DNA of 64,000 bases from Diplodia intermedia (GCA_021495925.1 JAKEKT010000023.1:367430-431429), one strand, 5' to 3'. Shown: positions 12,011 through 23,133, counted from the stretch's first letter. Notes: generated from the sequence alone by a model not told the origin. Numbers and translations: made by a program.

Positions 12011-13661
12011 CTACTGCACATCGGGCAAGCGGACGGCGATGTCCCCGGATTGCGTGATGTACCTAACCCACGGTAGCGAGGGATATTGCAGCTAAACGAG
12101 AATATTAGAACTCCGGCCAACAGGGCGTAGAAGTGGGAGATTTACCTTGGGCTCGATGATCTTGAGGTACCGCACCTGGATACCGGAGGTCGTGAAGTAG
12201 GGGATTTCAAACTTGACGTTGATGGGCCTCTTGCCCTTGCCGCTGCCGATACCGCCCATGCTGCCACCGAAACCACCCATCATACCGCCACCCCTCTCTT
12301 CGTCGCCACGGACCGAGGGAAGGCCAAGCTCGGCGCGCATCAGGAATTCTTTGCCACCACCGAACTGCTTGATTTTCCACACGATCGACGAGGTCTCGGG
12401 CTGATAGTGGACCGTGCCGATGTTGGTGCGGAAGCGAGGGCTATCGGCGTCGTCAGGCACGGGAATGATGATTTGCACATTGTTGGCCGTGCTCCGCCGC
12501 TTGAATTGTGCTTTCGCCTAGAGTTTGTTAGCTTGAAGGCGCTTCTTTTGCGGATAAAATAGATGTATCGCGACATACCTTGAGCATGTACTCTATCCGG
12601 CTACCCGAGTGGCTCTCGACAATACACTCAACCCAGATCAACGGCTTGACTTGAGTGTTCAACCGGTAGCTCATGAGCTCAAACTCTCCATCCGGCGGGA
12701 TAAAGCTGATGGTCCGATCGTTCTCGAATCTACTCAAGCGCACGCACTGGTGGAATTTGACGTCCTCCATCTCGACCGCCTTTCCTCTTGTCGCCCTTCC
12801 CGTCGTTTCGAACATGACCTTATCGTTCAAGCCCAGTCGCAGCTCGGGCATGCCGGAGAGGTAGCACTTCATCTTGATGGCACCCAGGATCTCGGAGCGC
12901 AGCACGTTGCCGTTGGCGGAAACAAGAAGGTTGAGCGATTCGACGACGTCAAGGAAGACTTCGTTCTTGCGGTAGCGGATACCCTCGCTACGCCAGGACA
13001 CGGCATTGGTAACGGCGATGGGCGGCCTGGCTTGGACCTCGAGCTTGTGGGATTCCTGCGTAATGTACCTGCACGACGCACCGCATGGTTAGCATAGCTC
13101 CGAACATCGGGCAGCGGGCGACGCACTCCTGTAGTATCTTGCTCTCGGTGGTCTGAGGGTGCCCGAAATCCATCATCTCGTCGAGTAGCTCGTAGATGAC
13201 GACGAAGTTGTCCCTTATACTCTCCTCCTCAAGCTCCTTGAAGTACTCGGTGAAGACCTCGACGATCTTGTGCAGGAAGAGGAGGATCTCGGCGGCATTG
13301 GTGTTGCGCTTCGTGAGAGCGAGCAGGTACAGGTTGTTATGTCTGATGTAGAGGTACTGGAGCGGAATGACATGTCAGCGGCGGGGCGCTCCGGGCACGG
13401 AGGCGCTGGCGGGGAACGACTAACGTTGATGCCTTCGGACGAGAAACACGGTGGCACGGCGGAGCTCTCCTCCTCGGCTTCGCTGAGCAGAATGGGGAAT
13501 TTCTCGACGGCAGACATGGGAATGTCACCCCGGTAGTTGCGGGCAAGGAGGGTCTGCGTGGTGCGTCAGCATTTCGCGGTGCATTCTCCTGAGTAGCTGC
13601 GAAGCTGGTGTTCTGGCCTTACCTTGCCCTTGAGGTCCAGGAAGAACAGCGCGGAGGCCAT
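12011..13661 (-). CDS. apm1: AP-1 clathrin adaptor complex subunit mu
   Basis: Six exons (13623-13661, 13425-13553, 13127-13356, 12579-13068, 12146-12517, 12011-12091) give 446 aa, the normal length for mu1. The N-terminal longin domain begins MASALFFLDLKGK and includes ARNYRGDIPMSAVEKFP. The linker is followed by a mu-homology domain beginning near SWRSEGIRYRKNEVFLDVVE and ending GIQVRYLKIIEPK, then LQYPSLPWVRYIT. These are diagnostic of mu1 rather than mu2, mu3 or delta-COP. The protein sorts cargo with tyrosine or dileucine signals at the trans-Golgi network and endosomes, as part of the AP-1 heterotetramer. A Gly/Met-rich insert (GGGMMGGFGGSMGG) in the second half is typical of filamentous fungal mu1. 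All phases close. Confidence 0.96.
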
Positions 13662-14381
13662 GGTGAAAGAAGCGCGAGTAGATGTGCGGTGTACGGAGAC
13701 TGGGATGTGAGGGCGAGAATATTTAAGGGCGTGGCATTGCGCGGTCAAAAGTTGGAAACAGTAATGGAGGAGCTGCGGATAGATGCCAAATCGACGTCGC
13801 TGCCCGCCTTCCGCTCTCCACCGCCTTCTAAAAGCTTGGCTCGCCCGCCCCGCCCCGCCCCACTAAATTATCCATATCTCTCTTTTAATGGCCAATTAGT
13901 GATGGCTGCACGGCTTGATGGATTTACTCGTTCCTGCAAAAAGGTATGCTTGCGTCTTTAAAGTAGTATTTTGTGGATTTCTTGCCTTTTACCGCGGCCG
14001 TCGCTTGACTAAGGAGGCGCAAATGTTGGGCAGAAAATACAAACAAGGCGGAGAGGAGACAGAATGGCTATGAGCGTCGTACAACGCTCTAAAGCTTAAA
14101 AAAATTGCATGCCCGAGTATGGAATAACTTTACACATTTCCAGTTATCCAAACTCCGATGCGTATAGTACAGTCCGTCTAAGCCCAAGCCAAATCATGCA
14201 GTCATACCTGTACCTACCCGCTGGTTCGCCACTATAGTTTTTTCTCCCGGATCGTTGACGTATTGCGACCCTGTCCTTGAGAATTTACATGGTTTTGTAG
14301 CCTTGCGTACCCTCCTCTTTCCGTCCGATCTCATCTCGGCAGAAAAGCCTACCAGGATGTTTCCGTGCATATGGAACCGCT
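13662..14381. other. Intergenic, AP-1 mu promoter and ferredoxin 3' flank
   Basis: The two flanking genes run in the same direction (-). The left side should hold the AP-1 mu promoter. A C-rich run (cgcccgccccgccccgcccc near 13844) is the only notable composition. No gene was recognised. Confidence 0.45.
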
Positions 14382-15199
14382 TCATTTTTCAGCAAAATCG
14401 CTCGCCTGCAGGTTCCGTGTCATGCTGGGCAGTCTGACGACCATGCCGTCCAGCTCCTTGCTCATCTTGACCTGGCAACCCAGACGGCTAGTCTCCGTGA
14501 GGCCGAAAGCGAGATCCAGCATGTCGTTCTCGTCGTCGTCAGGCTCCTCCATGCGGTCATACAGGTCGCTATCTTCGACAATGACATGGCAGGTACTACA
14601 CGCGCAGGAACCGCCGCACGCGCCTGTGAGTGAAATGAGTCAGCATGCGCCGATACACCCTACAGGATCAATTCAAAGTGCCATTGAACCTTGGCACTGC
14701 AGACTGAAAGGCTTAGAACGCACCCTCCATCTCGATATCGTTTGCTTGAGCAATATCCAGCAGGTTGTCACCATCAGCGACCTCGAAGGTGTGCTCGTCG
14801 CCGTCCTTGTCGATAAAAGTCACCTTCCGCCTGTCCGCAGTGGACTCGATCAGCTCCAAAGCGCTCTCAATCTTGCGGGGAAAGCCCCCCGTTCACACAC
14901 TGCTTTTTGGAGACTCACTCTTCGCCCGGCTTCGGAGTGTGGAGATGGCCGTGCTGCCGTGCAGGCGAGGTAGAGAACTCCCGCTTGGACGCAAGCGGCC
15001 GGCAAATCGATGTGTTTCTTGCGAGCGCCTGGGTTCTACATGTCCGTGCCAATTGGTATGCTGGACGGGCGGGAGTGGAGGGGCTCGGCGCAGTCTGGAG
15101 GAACCGCTGCCATGACGTCTGGATGCGGGTGGAGGCGGGACGCGCGCGGGAGGCTGAGGCCCGGAGGAGGGAGCGCACGGCGCTGGTAGACGACGGCAT
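14382..15199 (-). CDS. yah1: Mitochondrial [2Fe-2S] ferredoxin (adrenodoxin type)
   Basis: Three exons (14919-15199, 14724-14830, 14382-14623) give 209 aa. Residues 1 to about 85 are Arg/Ser/Ala-rich and almost free of acidic residues, as in a mitochondrial matrix presequence. The core starts ERKVTFIDKDG. The cluster ligands are Cys132, Cys138, Cys141 and Cys179, in the spacing CX5CX2CX37C (block GACGGSCACSTCH). The acidic helix EPDDDENDMLD that docks ferredoxin reductase is present. By family, this protein passes electrons from Arh1 for iron-sulphur cluster assembly, and for haem A and CoQ synthesis. The acceptor of intron 1 was fixed by the frame: only GA|G CGG AAG restores the conserved core. 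It is head to head with the Ugo1-like gene, with 199 bp between the two ATGs. Confidence 0.95.
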
Positions 15200-15398
15200 G
15201 GCACAGGGAGGGAAGGGCGACAGTGAGGCGGGACTGTTGAGGGGAAGGAAGGGTCTGGGTTTTGCCGGATGGGCGGCGGAAAGCGTCGAGGCGGGATCGG
15301 CGAAGGCTGGATTATTTCATTGCTCTCGGAGCGCGGCGATTCGCTGGAGGTCAAGCTTTCTGCACGCAAGCCACACCACCAGCAGTCCCAGTCCCGTC
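15200..15398. promoter_or_regulatory. Short shared promoter between ferredoxin and Ugo1-like genes
   Basis: Only 199 bp separate two divergent start codons, both for mitochondrial proteins. The interval is GC-rich on its left part. It is inferred to be a bidirectional promoter. No specific factor site was identified. Confidence 0.5.
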
Positions 15399-17173
15399 AT
15401 GCACTCTCCCGACGACAACTCCTTCTCTCGGCACGGCCACCACGCTCTCGCGCCCCTCATGGCTACGTCGCGCGACCAGCCCAATCCGCTGCGCCCCTAC
15501 TACATACCGCCGTCCATCGGCCTGCCCAGCGACCCTGTTCCCAATGCCGCCCCGCGCGCCTCTCCCTCGGCCAAGCCGTCCGCGTCACCACCAAAGCCAA
15601 GCTTCGGCTCGCAGGCCCGCGACATTCTGAGCGACCTCGACTATGGCGTTGACCTGAGCTTGGGCGACGGCAGCCCAACCGTGGCCGAGATGGCCAAGAA
15701 GCTGCTCGACCAGGCGGTTTGGAACTACACTTCGGTGCTCTTCGCGCAGCCCTTCGAAGTCGCCAAAACGGTGCTGCAGCTGCACTCGCCGTCGTCGGAC
15801 CAGCAGCGAGGCCTGCTGGATCCCGAAGATGCACGAAAACGCGCAGCCGCTTCGGCTCGTGCCCGCTACAACGAGGTTTGTCTCTCTTGCATGTGACATG
15901 TTTCCTTGTTTGGACCGAGAGCTCACCGCAACACCTAGTATCTCTCGGACTCTGACTCTGCCGACGACTCTCCTTCGTACTTCTCCTCTGCTGCTCCTCG
16001 CTCCAACCTTTCGACCGCCTCTCGTTCCGACTCGCGGTCCCCACGCCCCCGCCCCGTGTCCCGCCCAACTCCGCCGAGCCAACCACCAACACATCCCTAT
16101 AAGCTTGACCTGAAGCGTTCCGACTCGCTACTGGAAGTGCTCTCTCAGCTGTGGACGAAAGAGGGCGCATGGGGTGTGTGGAAGGGCACAAACTCGACGT
16201 TTGTTTACAACTTCCTGCTCAAGACTCTTGAGACCTGGGTGCGGAGTTTGTTATCTGCCCTTCTCAATGTGCCCGATCCAGGGCTCCTGGGCGGTTACGG
16301 TGTTGGCGGAGGCGGCCTGGATGTAGTAGACAGCCCAAACCCCATCACTAGCTTGGTTGTTGCTGTTGCTGCAGCGGGCATCACAGGCCTCGTGCTTGCC
16401 CCACTTGACATGGTCCGCACGCGGTAAGTTCTCCAGCACATCCCGGCTTGGCTTGGATTCCGAGGAACTGCTGTACTGACATGCGTAGGATTCTTATGAC
16501 ACCATCTACTACCGCTCCGCGTCATGTCCTACCAAACCTCCGCGCTCTTCCTTCTTTCACCATCCCCACGCCCCTACTACCCATCACCCTTCTACACTCC
16601 ACGATCCCGACTCTCGTCTCTGCCTCGACTCCGCTCTTCCTCCGCTCCTCTCTGCGTATCGACCCTGTGCTCACCCCCGCTACCTACTCCGTCTGCACCT
16701 TCATCTCCTCTGCCACCGAGCTCTTCATCAAGTTGCCACTCGAAACGGTCCTCCGCCGTGGTCAGGCAAACATCCTAACGGAGCACGCCGCGCGCCAGGC
16801 CAACTTCTCCGCCTACAGCTCGTTCCGCTCTCCATCGTCCAGCCGGCAGTCTCGCTCACGCAGCCCGATGAAGCGCTCGCAGGCCCCGCTCCAGCCCGAA
16901 CCCCTTCCTACTGTTGTTGACGTCGGACCGTACCGCGGCGTGCTGGGCACCATGTGGTACATTGTGCGCGACGAGGGCAGCACCGGGCCGGGTCCCGGAG
17001 CACCACCCGTTGCGCGCACGACTGCGGCCGGCGTCGTGAGGTACCAGCAGCAGAAACAGAGCAAGGGCCAGGGTGCAGTCGGTCTGGTGCGCGGCTGGAG
17101 GGTCGGATTTTGGGGACTTGTCGGAGTATGGGGCGCGGCTATGCTTGGAGGAAGCGGTGGTGGCGAGTTCTAG
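15399..17173 (+). CDS. ugo1: Ugo1-like mitochondrial outer-membrane carrier-fold protein
   Basis: Three exons (15399-15875, 15939-16423, 16489-17173) give 548 aa. The protein has mitochondrial-carrier repeats spread far apart by Ser/Pro-rich inserts. The signature PX[DE]XX[KR] is visible as PFEVAK and PLDMVR. The third repeat reads PLETVL and lacks the closing basic residue. The N-terminal 75 residues are disordered, and the Ser/Arg-rich insert between repeats holds SPRPRPVSRP. Length, degenerate repeats and inserts fit Ugo1, the modified carrier of the outer membrane. Ugo1 links Fzo1 and Mgm1 during mitochondrial fusion and also helps import multispan proteins. A divergent carrier of another kind is the main alternative. 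The C-terminal WRVGFWGLVGVWGAAMLGG is a hydrophobic helix. Confidence 0.82.
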
Positions 17174-17900
17174 ACGGTTCAAATTTCGAGTTGAGAAGGC
17201 TTTGAAGTTAAGAAAAGACGGAGCGCATGATTTGGAAGAAGGACGGCGAAATTGACGATCCCCCTTGATGGAACGAATGACCGAGGCAGCTTCCTTGTTT
17301 TTTTGATATCCCAACACACTCCTCATTCACCTGTATTATTCACGATGATGAACTGGGGGAAGCTGGCAGGGGTAGCGGCGTTTGCTTCTTTACGGTGTGC
17401 ATGCGTGTGGTTTTTCTTTGCGAGTCTCTGGTGTATAGAATTGGAGCGCCCTGTCTTCTGGCGCCGGACTGATGGGTGGAAGGAGAGTCTCCTGGACAAT
17501 TTCCATGGTGTATCTATTGTCATAGATTTGAACGAAACTCACCTCTTTAGAACTATAGGCACTATTACGACTGTGACTTTCTCATGGATTACATCACCGC
17601 GGAATGGCCATATCCATATCGAGTTCCCCGATTCCATGGTTTTGAGGTGAAAGCCCTCGTCCGCTCTGCCCGCTCCGATGCTGTTCCAGTGTTCTGCACT
17701 AGCCGGACGCTCCCAGCAATTTGTATTTGTCTTTAAGAAATCACCTACTTAGCTTTTCAACTACCCGCACAACCTCTCCGTCTCATCTTGGCTCGGTCGG
17801 TATATTGCCATGTGCCATACATGTATACTGTGCTTACACAGTAACGAGCTGCATCCATGCAGGTTTGTCAGCTGTCACTGGGTCGCTGGAACAATACTTC
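17174..17900. other. Convergent intergenic region
   Basis: This is the 3' flank of the Ugo1-like gene. An open frame at 17252-17650 has no conserved feature and lies in probable 3' UTR, so I do not call it. The HET-type relic begins beyond this stretch. Confidence 0.4.
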
Positions 17901-18897
17901 GCGAAACTATGCCTCAGATTTTCCGAACAGAACCTAAGCCAGGCGCTCCTGGGTCGTAGAACCGTACATACGGCTGGAAAACTACCGTCCTGGCTGCCTG
18001 ATTGGATTGTCACGTGCTTTGAATCAAACTGGAATTGTCCTACACTTCATTCCACAAGTTCATTCGGAAATGGATGCAAATTGTGGGAACTGAGGCCTTT
18101 CCAACATCACTGCATGAAGACCCCGAGGTCGAAGTATTTTGGCGAATGATTATACAGGGCTGGGTCTTTGATGCTCTCTCAGGCTCAGAGGGGGCGAGAA
18201 GGGCTGACGGCAGCCACTGCTACGGTTTTCGGATTGAGCATGACGCTGGGTTCAAGAACGGAGTCAGCACCAATCGGTCCAAATCTTGGTGTGCCAGTTT
18301 GTGTACTTGGAAGAAACAATGTTCATCACCGATGGAGGCAATCTTGTAATGGCTTATGAAGAAGCTGCCACTGAGAACATCCTGGGCTGCAATATCCCAT
18401 TCCTCCTACGTCGAATTGCTAGGGTAGTAACGGTCTATGAGGCGTCAGATCCTATTCCATCATTCGCCTTTATCATCTACTGCTATTTGCACGGCTTCAT
18501 GGATGGAGAATGTCTCAGTGAAGGATGGAAAATAGAGTCGAAACTATTGCACTGGTCTGAGATATCAGGAAGTCTCATCCCATCACTTCTCATTTCATTG
18601 CGACGCACTTTCAGCCCATCTTTTCTGATCGGACTCTATGGTCATCTCGAGTTTGTCTTCCACATTACGATCGAGCGTTTCCTCTTTCACGTTCTCATGA
18701 GTGCTCGAATCTTCTTGGATATCATCAATCGATCAAGCACGATCTACAACGCCAATTCAACAGTTTCATTCGACGAGAAGGTAGGAAGTCGAATTATTCA
18801 CTGGGGTAATCAACTCTTGAAAAGCAGCAAGAAATCGATCTGCCCCCGTATTACTGGATTTCTCTGCCCTGAGGCAGAGTGTTTGGATTACACATAG
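17901..18897 (+). pseudogene. Decayed HET-type (heterokaryon incompatibility-like) C-terminal relic
   Basis: Fragments in different forward frames resemble the C-terminal half of long fungal HET-domain proteins. KLPSWLPDW lies near 17980, matching the usual LPSWVPDW. A tryptophan-containing segment FWRMIIQGWVFDAL lies near 18138-18180. TMFITDGGNLVMAYEE then NILGCNIPFLLRR lies near 18318-18420, matching the family's FITxGGxLGxG and LGCxxPxxLR blocks. CYLHGFMDGE lies near 18481-18512. The last frame is open to 18897. The frames do not join through obvious introns, and no N-terminal HET domain is visible. The stretch is therefore best read as a truncated, frame-broken relic. Intact members trigger programmed cell death upon non-self recognition; this copy is unlikely to do so. 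Confidence 0.55.
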
Positions 18898-19157
18898 GCT
18901 TCGTACCACACGTTTACCCAACAAGGGAATTAGCCACATGTGATTATGGCATCTTCAAGCCAGCGCTCACGCCCGTCATTGTTCACACGTCCTTCCCACA
19001 GCGCCGGACTCCGTAAATGCACCCGGACCCTCACGGCCTGGCTGAACCATGCCGAAGGTCTGGAAATGGACGATTCTATCCCCTTGATGTAGCGCATCCA
19101 GGAAGTTCAAAACATCCCACACGACCGTTGTCATCTTTCCATTCTCCGAATCTCCTC
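18898..19157. other. 3' flank of SRP54, nothing else seen
   Basis: This short gap lies between the HET-type relic and the SRP54 stop codon. No feature was recognised. Confidence 0.4.
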
Positions 19158-20800
19158 TCATCTCCTTCCCCGGCCAGCACCAGGCATACCTCCGCCACCA
19201 CCAAGCATCGACATCATCTTGCCAATATCCATATTGCCAAGGTCCGGCATGCCACCGGCGCCTGGGCCGCCGCCACCACCGCCCATCATCTTCATGAGCG
19301 ATCCCATGTCCGGCATGCCCATGCCACCCATGCCGGGCATGCCGCCCGCACCGCCCATCGACTGCAAACGCTTGAGAGCGGCCTGCTGCTGCTGCTTGTT
19401 GCCGAGGGCGGCCTGGCCCTGCTTGCCCTGAAGGTTCTTCATGCCCTTGCCCATCTTCTTGGCCATGCCACCCATGAGCATACGCTGCGACAGTAGCTCC
19501 TCAACCTCGCGCACGCTCGTGCCAGAGCCCATGGCCACGCGCGTCATGCGCGACGGCTCGTCCGTGAAGCACTTGCCGTCCGAGTCGAGCTCCTTAGTGG
19601 TCATCGAGTCGCAGATGTAGATCATACGCTTGAGCTTGAGCGAGCCCTCCTCGTCGTCCATGCCGCCCATGACACCCGAGAGGCCGGGAATCATGCCTGC
19701 CATTTTCGAGAGCGGGCCCATCTTCATGATGTTTTGGAGCTGGTCCCGCAGATCGCGGATGGTGAAGATTCCCTCCTGGATGTGCTTCATCGTCTCCTTC
19801 TGGTCCAGCTTGAGGGACTGAACGTGCTCTACCAAGCCCTGGACATCTCCCATGCCAAGCAGCTTGCTGACGAAGCGCTGCGGGTCGAACTTCTCGAAAT
19901 CCAGCATGTGTTCTCCCGTACCCAAGAAAGCAATGGGACAGTGCGTTGCCGCGGTCGCGGAGATAGCACCACCACCAGCAGCAGCACCGTCGGTCTTAGT
20001 CAAAATGATTGCACCGAAATCGGCCGTTTCCTTGAAAGCGCGAGCCTGGGATTCCGCAGCCTGACCGATGGACGAGTCGAGAACCATGATGGTTTGGTGG
20101 GGCTCGACCGCCCGCTGAATCTGGATCATCTCATCGAACAAATCCTGCTCCTGCCTGTGCCTTCCACTGGTATCCACGATGATAATCTCGAAGCGCTCCT
20201 TCTTGAACTTTTCCACACCTTCCCTCGCCACGATCACCGGATCCGTCTGGGTCAAGCTTCCGTAGTAGGGGATCTTCGCCTTGGTCGCGTTCTGCTTCAG
20301 CTGGTCGAAGGCACCGGCACGGAAGGTATCGGCGCAGACCAGGCACGACTTGAAGCCGCGGGCGGAGTACCAGCGGGCGAGCTTCGTACACGACGTCGTC
20401 TTACCGGAGCCCTGGAGACCGACGAACATGACGACATTGGACTTGCCCTTGCGCGGCTTGAAAGGTTCGGAGTGCGGATCGACGAGTTTGACGAGCTCGT
20501 CGAAAACGGCCTTCTGGATAAGGCGCTTCTTGTTCACGCCCGGCGCGATATCCTTGAAGTTGACGGCTTTCCGTATCGAGGTGCGCAGACCGGCGACTAG
20601 CTTGATGTTCACATCGGCTTCGACGAGGGCGTTGCAGATCTCCTTGACCATGCGATCAAAGTCCTGGCAATGGCAGTTAGCGGAAGTCCGGGGCGCGGAG
20701 AGCTGTACTTGTGCGGCGCCACCTTCTCATCCAAATTGGGCGCCCTGGTCAGGTCTGACACAGCGCTGTTGATGCGCCGACCCAGGTCTTGAAGGACCAT
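19158..20800 (-). CDS. srp54: Signal recognition particle 54 kDa subunit
   Basis: Two exons (20723-20800 and 19158-20663) give 527 aa. The N domain starts MVLQDLGRRINSAVSDLTRA. The G domain has the P-loop GLQGSGKTT (residues 108-116), CADTFRAGAFDQL, DTSGRHRQE and TKTDGAAAGGG. The M domain ends in Met/Gly-rich repeats (SMLGGGGGMPG and GRGRR). This is the GTPase that binds signal sequences at the ribosome exit and docks with the SRP receptor at the ER. The exon 1 donor was set at GAG AAG|GTGGCG, because the alternative GTACAG donor breaks the frame. The result DEK-DFDRMVKE matches the family's EKxFDxMxKE. It is head to head with RRP15, with 232 bp between ATGs. Confidence 0.97.
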
Positions 20801-21032
20801 GATGGGCGACTTGTGTGAAAGAACGTGCGGAGGGTATAGGTGGCCGGGGTCGTGGTAGGCAAGTCGTCGACGTGGTTGAAATTCCGGGCTGCGAACGGAG
20901 CGCGGCGGCGATGGGCGGGGAGTGGAGAAGCCAAGCTTCGAAGGCGGTGAGCGAAGGATAGGTCGCCGTGCGCTGCGCATCAAAAAAGTTCGGCGAGTAA
21001 TCCTGGCGCAACACCATCCACCCTCCGCAAAC
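20801..21032. promoter_or_regulatory. Short divergent promoter, SRP54 / RRP15
   Basis: A 232-bp gap separates two divergent start codons of translation-related housekeeping genes. It is inferred to be a shared promoter. No factor site was assigned. Confidence 0.45.
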
Positions 21033-21929
21033 ATGCCCGCCCCGTCCAGGACACCGGTCGCCCTCAAGAGAAAGAGAACGGAGCAGCAGCGCGGGAAAAA
21101 CACCAAGCGCCCCAAGAAATTCAACAAGCGCAAGGCCCAGTACTACCACAGTTCGAGCGAAGAAGAGAGCAGCGACGAGCAGCCGCAAAGAATCGCCCCT
21201 ACCTTCGAGCCCGCCTCCTCCGATGACGAAGTCAATGATGCCGCCGATGCGCTAGCCGAGGTTCTCACCGACACTCCCGCCGACGCTCCCGCCGACGCTC
21301 CTGCGGATAAAGATGCATTCCCTGATGCCGAGCTCGACGACGCTACTGAGGAGGCCTCTGACGACGAAGAGTCTCAGTCGGATAACGACGATGAATACGA
21401 CGATGACGACTCGGATGGTGCCTCAAGCTCCGCGCTTGGCGGCTCTAAGAAGAAGCGCAACGACCCCGAGGCCTTCGCGACATCGCTGCAGAAAATTTTG
21501 GGCTCCAAGCTCAGTACGAGCAAGCGGGCTGACCCCATCCTGTCCCGCAGCAGAGTTGCACATGACGCTGGTCACGAGCTAGTTGACATGAAATTGGAGA
21601 TCAAGGCACGTCACAAGATGCGGGACGAGAAACACGCGCTACTGGAGAAGGGCCGTGTCAAGGATGTCTTGGGCCTGAGCACGCCGGAGGTCTCGACTCA
21701 GAGTATTCAAGAGGAGGAGCGCCGTCTAAAGAAGACCGCACAGAGGGGTGTGGTCAAGCTGTTCAACGCTGTGCGCGCCGCACAAGTGAAGGGTGAGCAG
21801 GCTGCGAAGGAGGCTAGGATGAAGGGTGTCGTTGGCATGGACAAGAGGGACGAGAAGGTCACTGAGATGAGCAAGAAGGGCTTCCTTGACTTGATTGCCG
21901 GCGGTGGAAAGAAGACGGCTGCCGCGTAA
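21033..21929 (+). CDS. rrp15: Ribosomal RNA-processing protein 15
   Basis: A single exon encodes 298 aa. The N-terminus is basic (KRKRTEQQRGKNTKRPKKF), consistent with a nucleolar signal. A long acidic Ser/Asp/Glu tract follows, and then the Rrp15 core: DPEAFATSLQKILGSKL, DPILSRS, then EERRLKKTAQRGVVKLFNAV and GFLDLIAGG. This order is the Rrp15 family signature. Rrp15 is a pre-60S factor needed for 27S pre-rRNA processing. The acidic region includes a small repeat of ADAP units encoded by near-identical 12-bp copies (about 21271-21306), which may vary between strains. The first ATG gives a family-like start; an upstream in-frame extension lies in the promoter and was rejected. Confidence 0.93.
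   Translation: MPAPSRTPVALKRKRTEQQRGKNTKRPKKFNKRKAQYYHSSSEEESSDEQPQRIAPTFEPASSDDEVNDAADALAEVLTDTPADAPADAPADKDAFPDAELDDATEEASDDEESQSDNDDEYDDDDSDGASSSALGGSKKKRNDPEAFATSLQKILGSKLSTSKRADPILSRSRVAHDAGHELVDMKLEIKARHKMRDEKHALLEKGRVKDVLGLSTPEVSTQSIQEEERRLKKTAQRGVVKLFNAVRAAQVKGEQAAKEARMKGVVGMDKRDEKVTEMSKKGFLDLIAGGGKKTAAA
21271..21306 (+). repeat. 12-bp tandem repeat in the RRP15 acidic tract
   Basis: Three near-identical 12-bp units of the type CCCGCCGACGCT encode the peptide repeat PADA. The last unit differs by synonymous changes. It is a minor coding minisatellite. Confidence 0.6.
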
Positions 21930-21991
21930 ATCACGCGAGAAAAGTTTCAAATGGGATCCTCGGGAAACTTGACAAGGGTTATAGATTGGGT

Positions 21992-23133
21992 TTACTGCGC
22001 CCTTTCTTCACGCTTGATTGCGACCATATCCTCCACACCGCACTTGCCGGCATCTAGGACCCCGGCCTTGCTCAGGATGTCAATTGTCTTCTCCACCACC
22101 CCCGGGTCAACGCCCCTCACTTCCTCGGCGAACCTGACTGTCTTAGTCCATTCCTTGGCATCCTCCGCAGAGTAGTCCAGCTCGGTCGAGATGTATTCGA
22201 TCGCCTCCTGCTGGTTCTCCTTGTAATGCTGAACACCCTTGTTGATGGCGTCGCTCATCGTCTGCATGCGTTTGTCGGTTGGATCACGCGCCACGATGTG
22301 CCAGCTGGGCCACGGCGTGTATATCTCGCCAATTCGCTTGATCTCGCCATTGTCGTAATAGCGCTTGGAGGTGAAGTGCTCCCACATAAAGAAATCAGCA
22401 GTGCCGTCATTGACTGCGTCTCGGAGTTTGGCGAACGTGTTGAGGGGGATGACTTCAAAGGGCGGTTGGCCGGGCTCGGACTGAGAGAGCCACCCATGCT
22501 GGTCGGCCAGCACAAAGCCCATCACATAGGATCCACTGTCAAGAAATGAAAAGCATCAGCTCCCTGTCCCTGAACGCAGTCTAACTGTGATGATACGCAC
22601 CTTCCAATGCGACTCACGCCAATTTTTTTGCCCCGCAGCCCCTCTACATTGACGTCTTTCTTCGCGCCTGCGCTAATGGCCCAGCACAACGGCGTCTCGA
22701 CGTATGTGCCGACCAACTTGTAGCCCGCGGCATTCGCATCGCCCTTCTCGGCGATCGCTTTGCCGATACCCGCAACCCAGCCCTCGGTAAGACCGATACC
22801 GACATCAATCTCCTTTCCCTGCAGGGACTGAATCATGTGGCCGGTACCCGACGGAAAAGGGACCAGGTCGGCCTGGAGCCCATAGTGCTTCTGCGCGAAG
22901 TGAAGCGGCGTGGAAAAGTGTTCTGGAAGGACAGAATGTCAACTGGTGCTCCTGCTGCTACTGCCGTGGGGACCCATTGAGGCAATCTTGCAGAGCATAG
23001 GGCGTTGCTTACCCGGAACGTAGCCAATGCGTAATTTTTGCGCCATGGCCGCTGCGGAGGAAAAGGCGGCGCGCTGGGATATCGTCGGCGATTTCGGGAG
23101 GAAGGATGCGCGGAGGAGAGAGGTGCGCAACAT
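21992..23133 (-). CDS. Ca3427-like type 2 periplasmic-binding-fold protein
   Basis: Three exons (23013-23133, 22601-22922, 21992-22535) give 328 aa. After a 29-residue Arg/Ser-rich lead (MLRTSLLRASFLPKS), a PBP2-type fold begins AQKLRIGYVPEHFSTPLHFA. It continues with DLVPFPSGTGHMIQSL, IDVGIGLTEGWVAGIG, GLRGKKIGVSRIGSGSYVMG and DFFMWEHFTSKRYY. I recognise this as the fungal group named after Candida Ca3427, related to the NMT1/TauA-like binding proteins. Relatives bind small molecules or make the thiamine pyrimidine, but the ligand here is unknown. The lead looks like a mitochondrial presequence. A second ATG at 23046, just before the core, could give a cytosolic form. It is divergent from a flavin monooxygenase gene. 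Confidence 0.85.

Noticed and set aside
18286..18897. Intact 203-aa gene
   Set aside because: Its first part is the end of a HET-type C-terminal region and lacks the upstream domain, so a relic is the better reading.
20922..21032. N-terminal extension of RRP15
   Set aside because: In frame, but it lies in the SRP54/RRP15 promoter and has no conservation; the ATG at 21033 fits the family.
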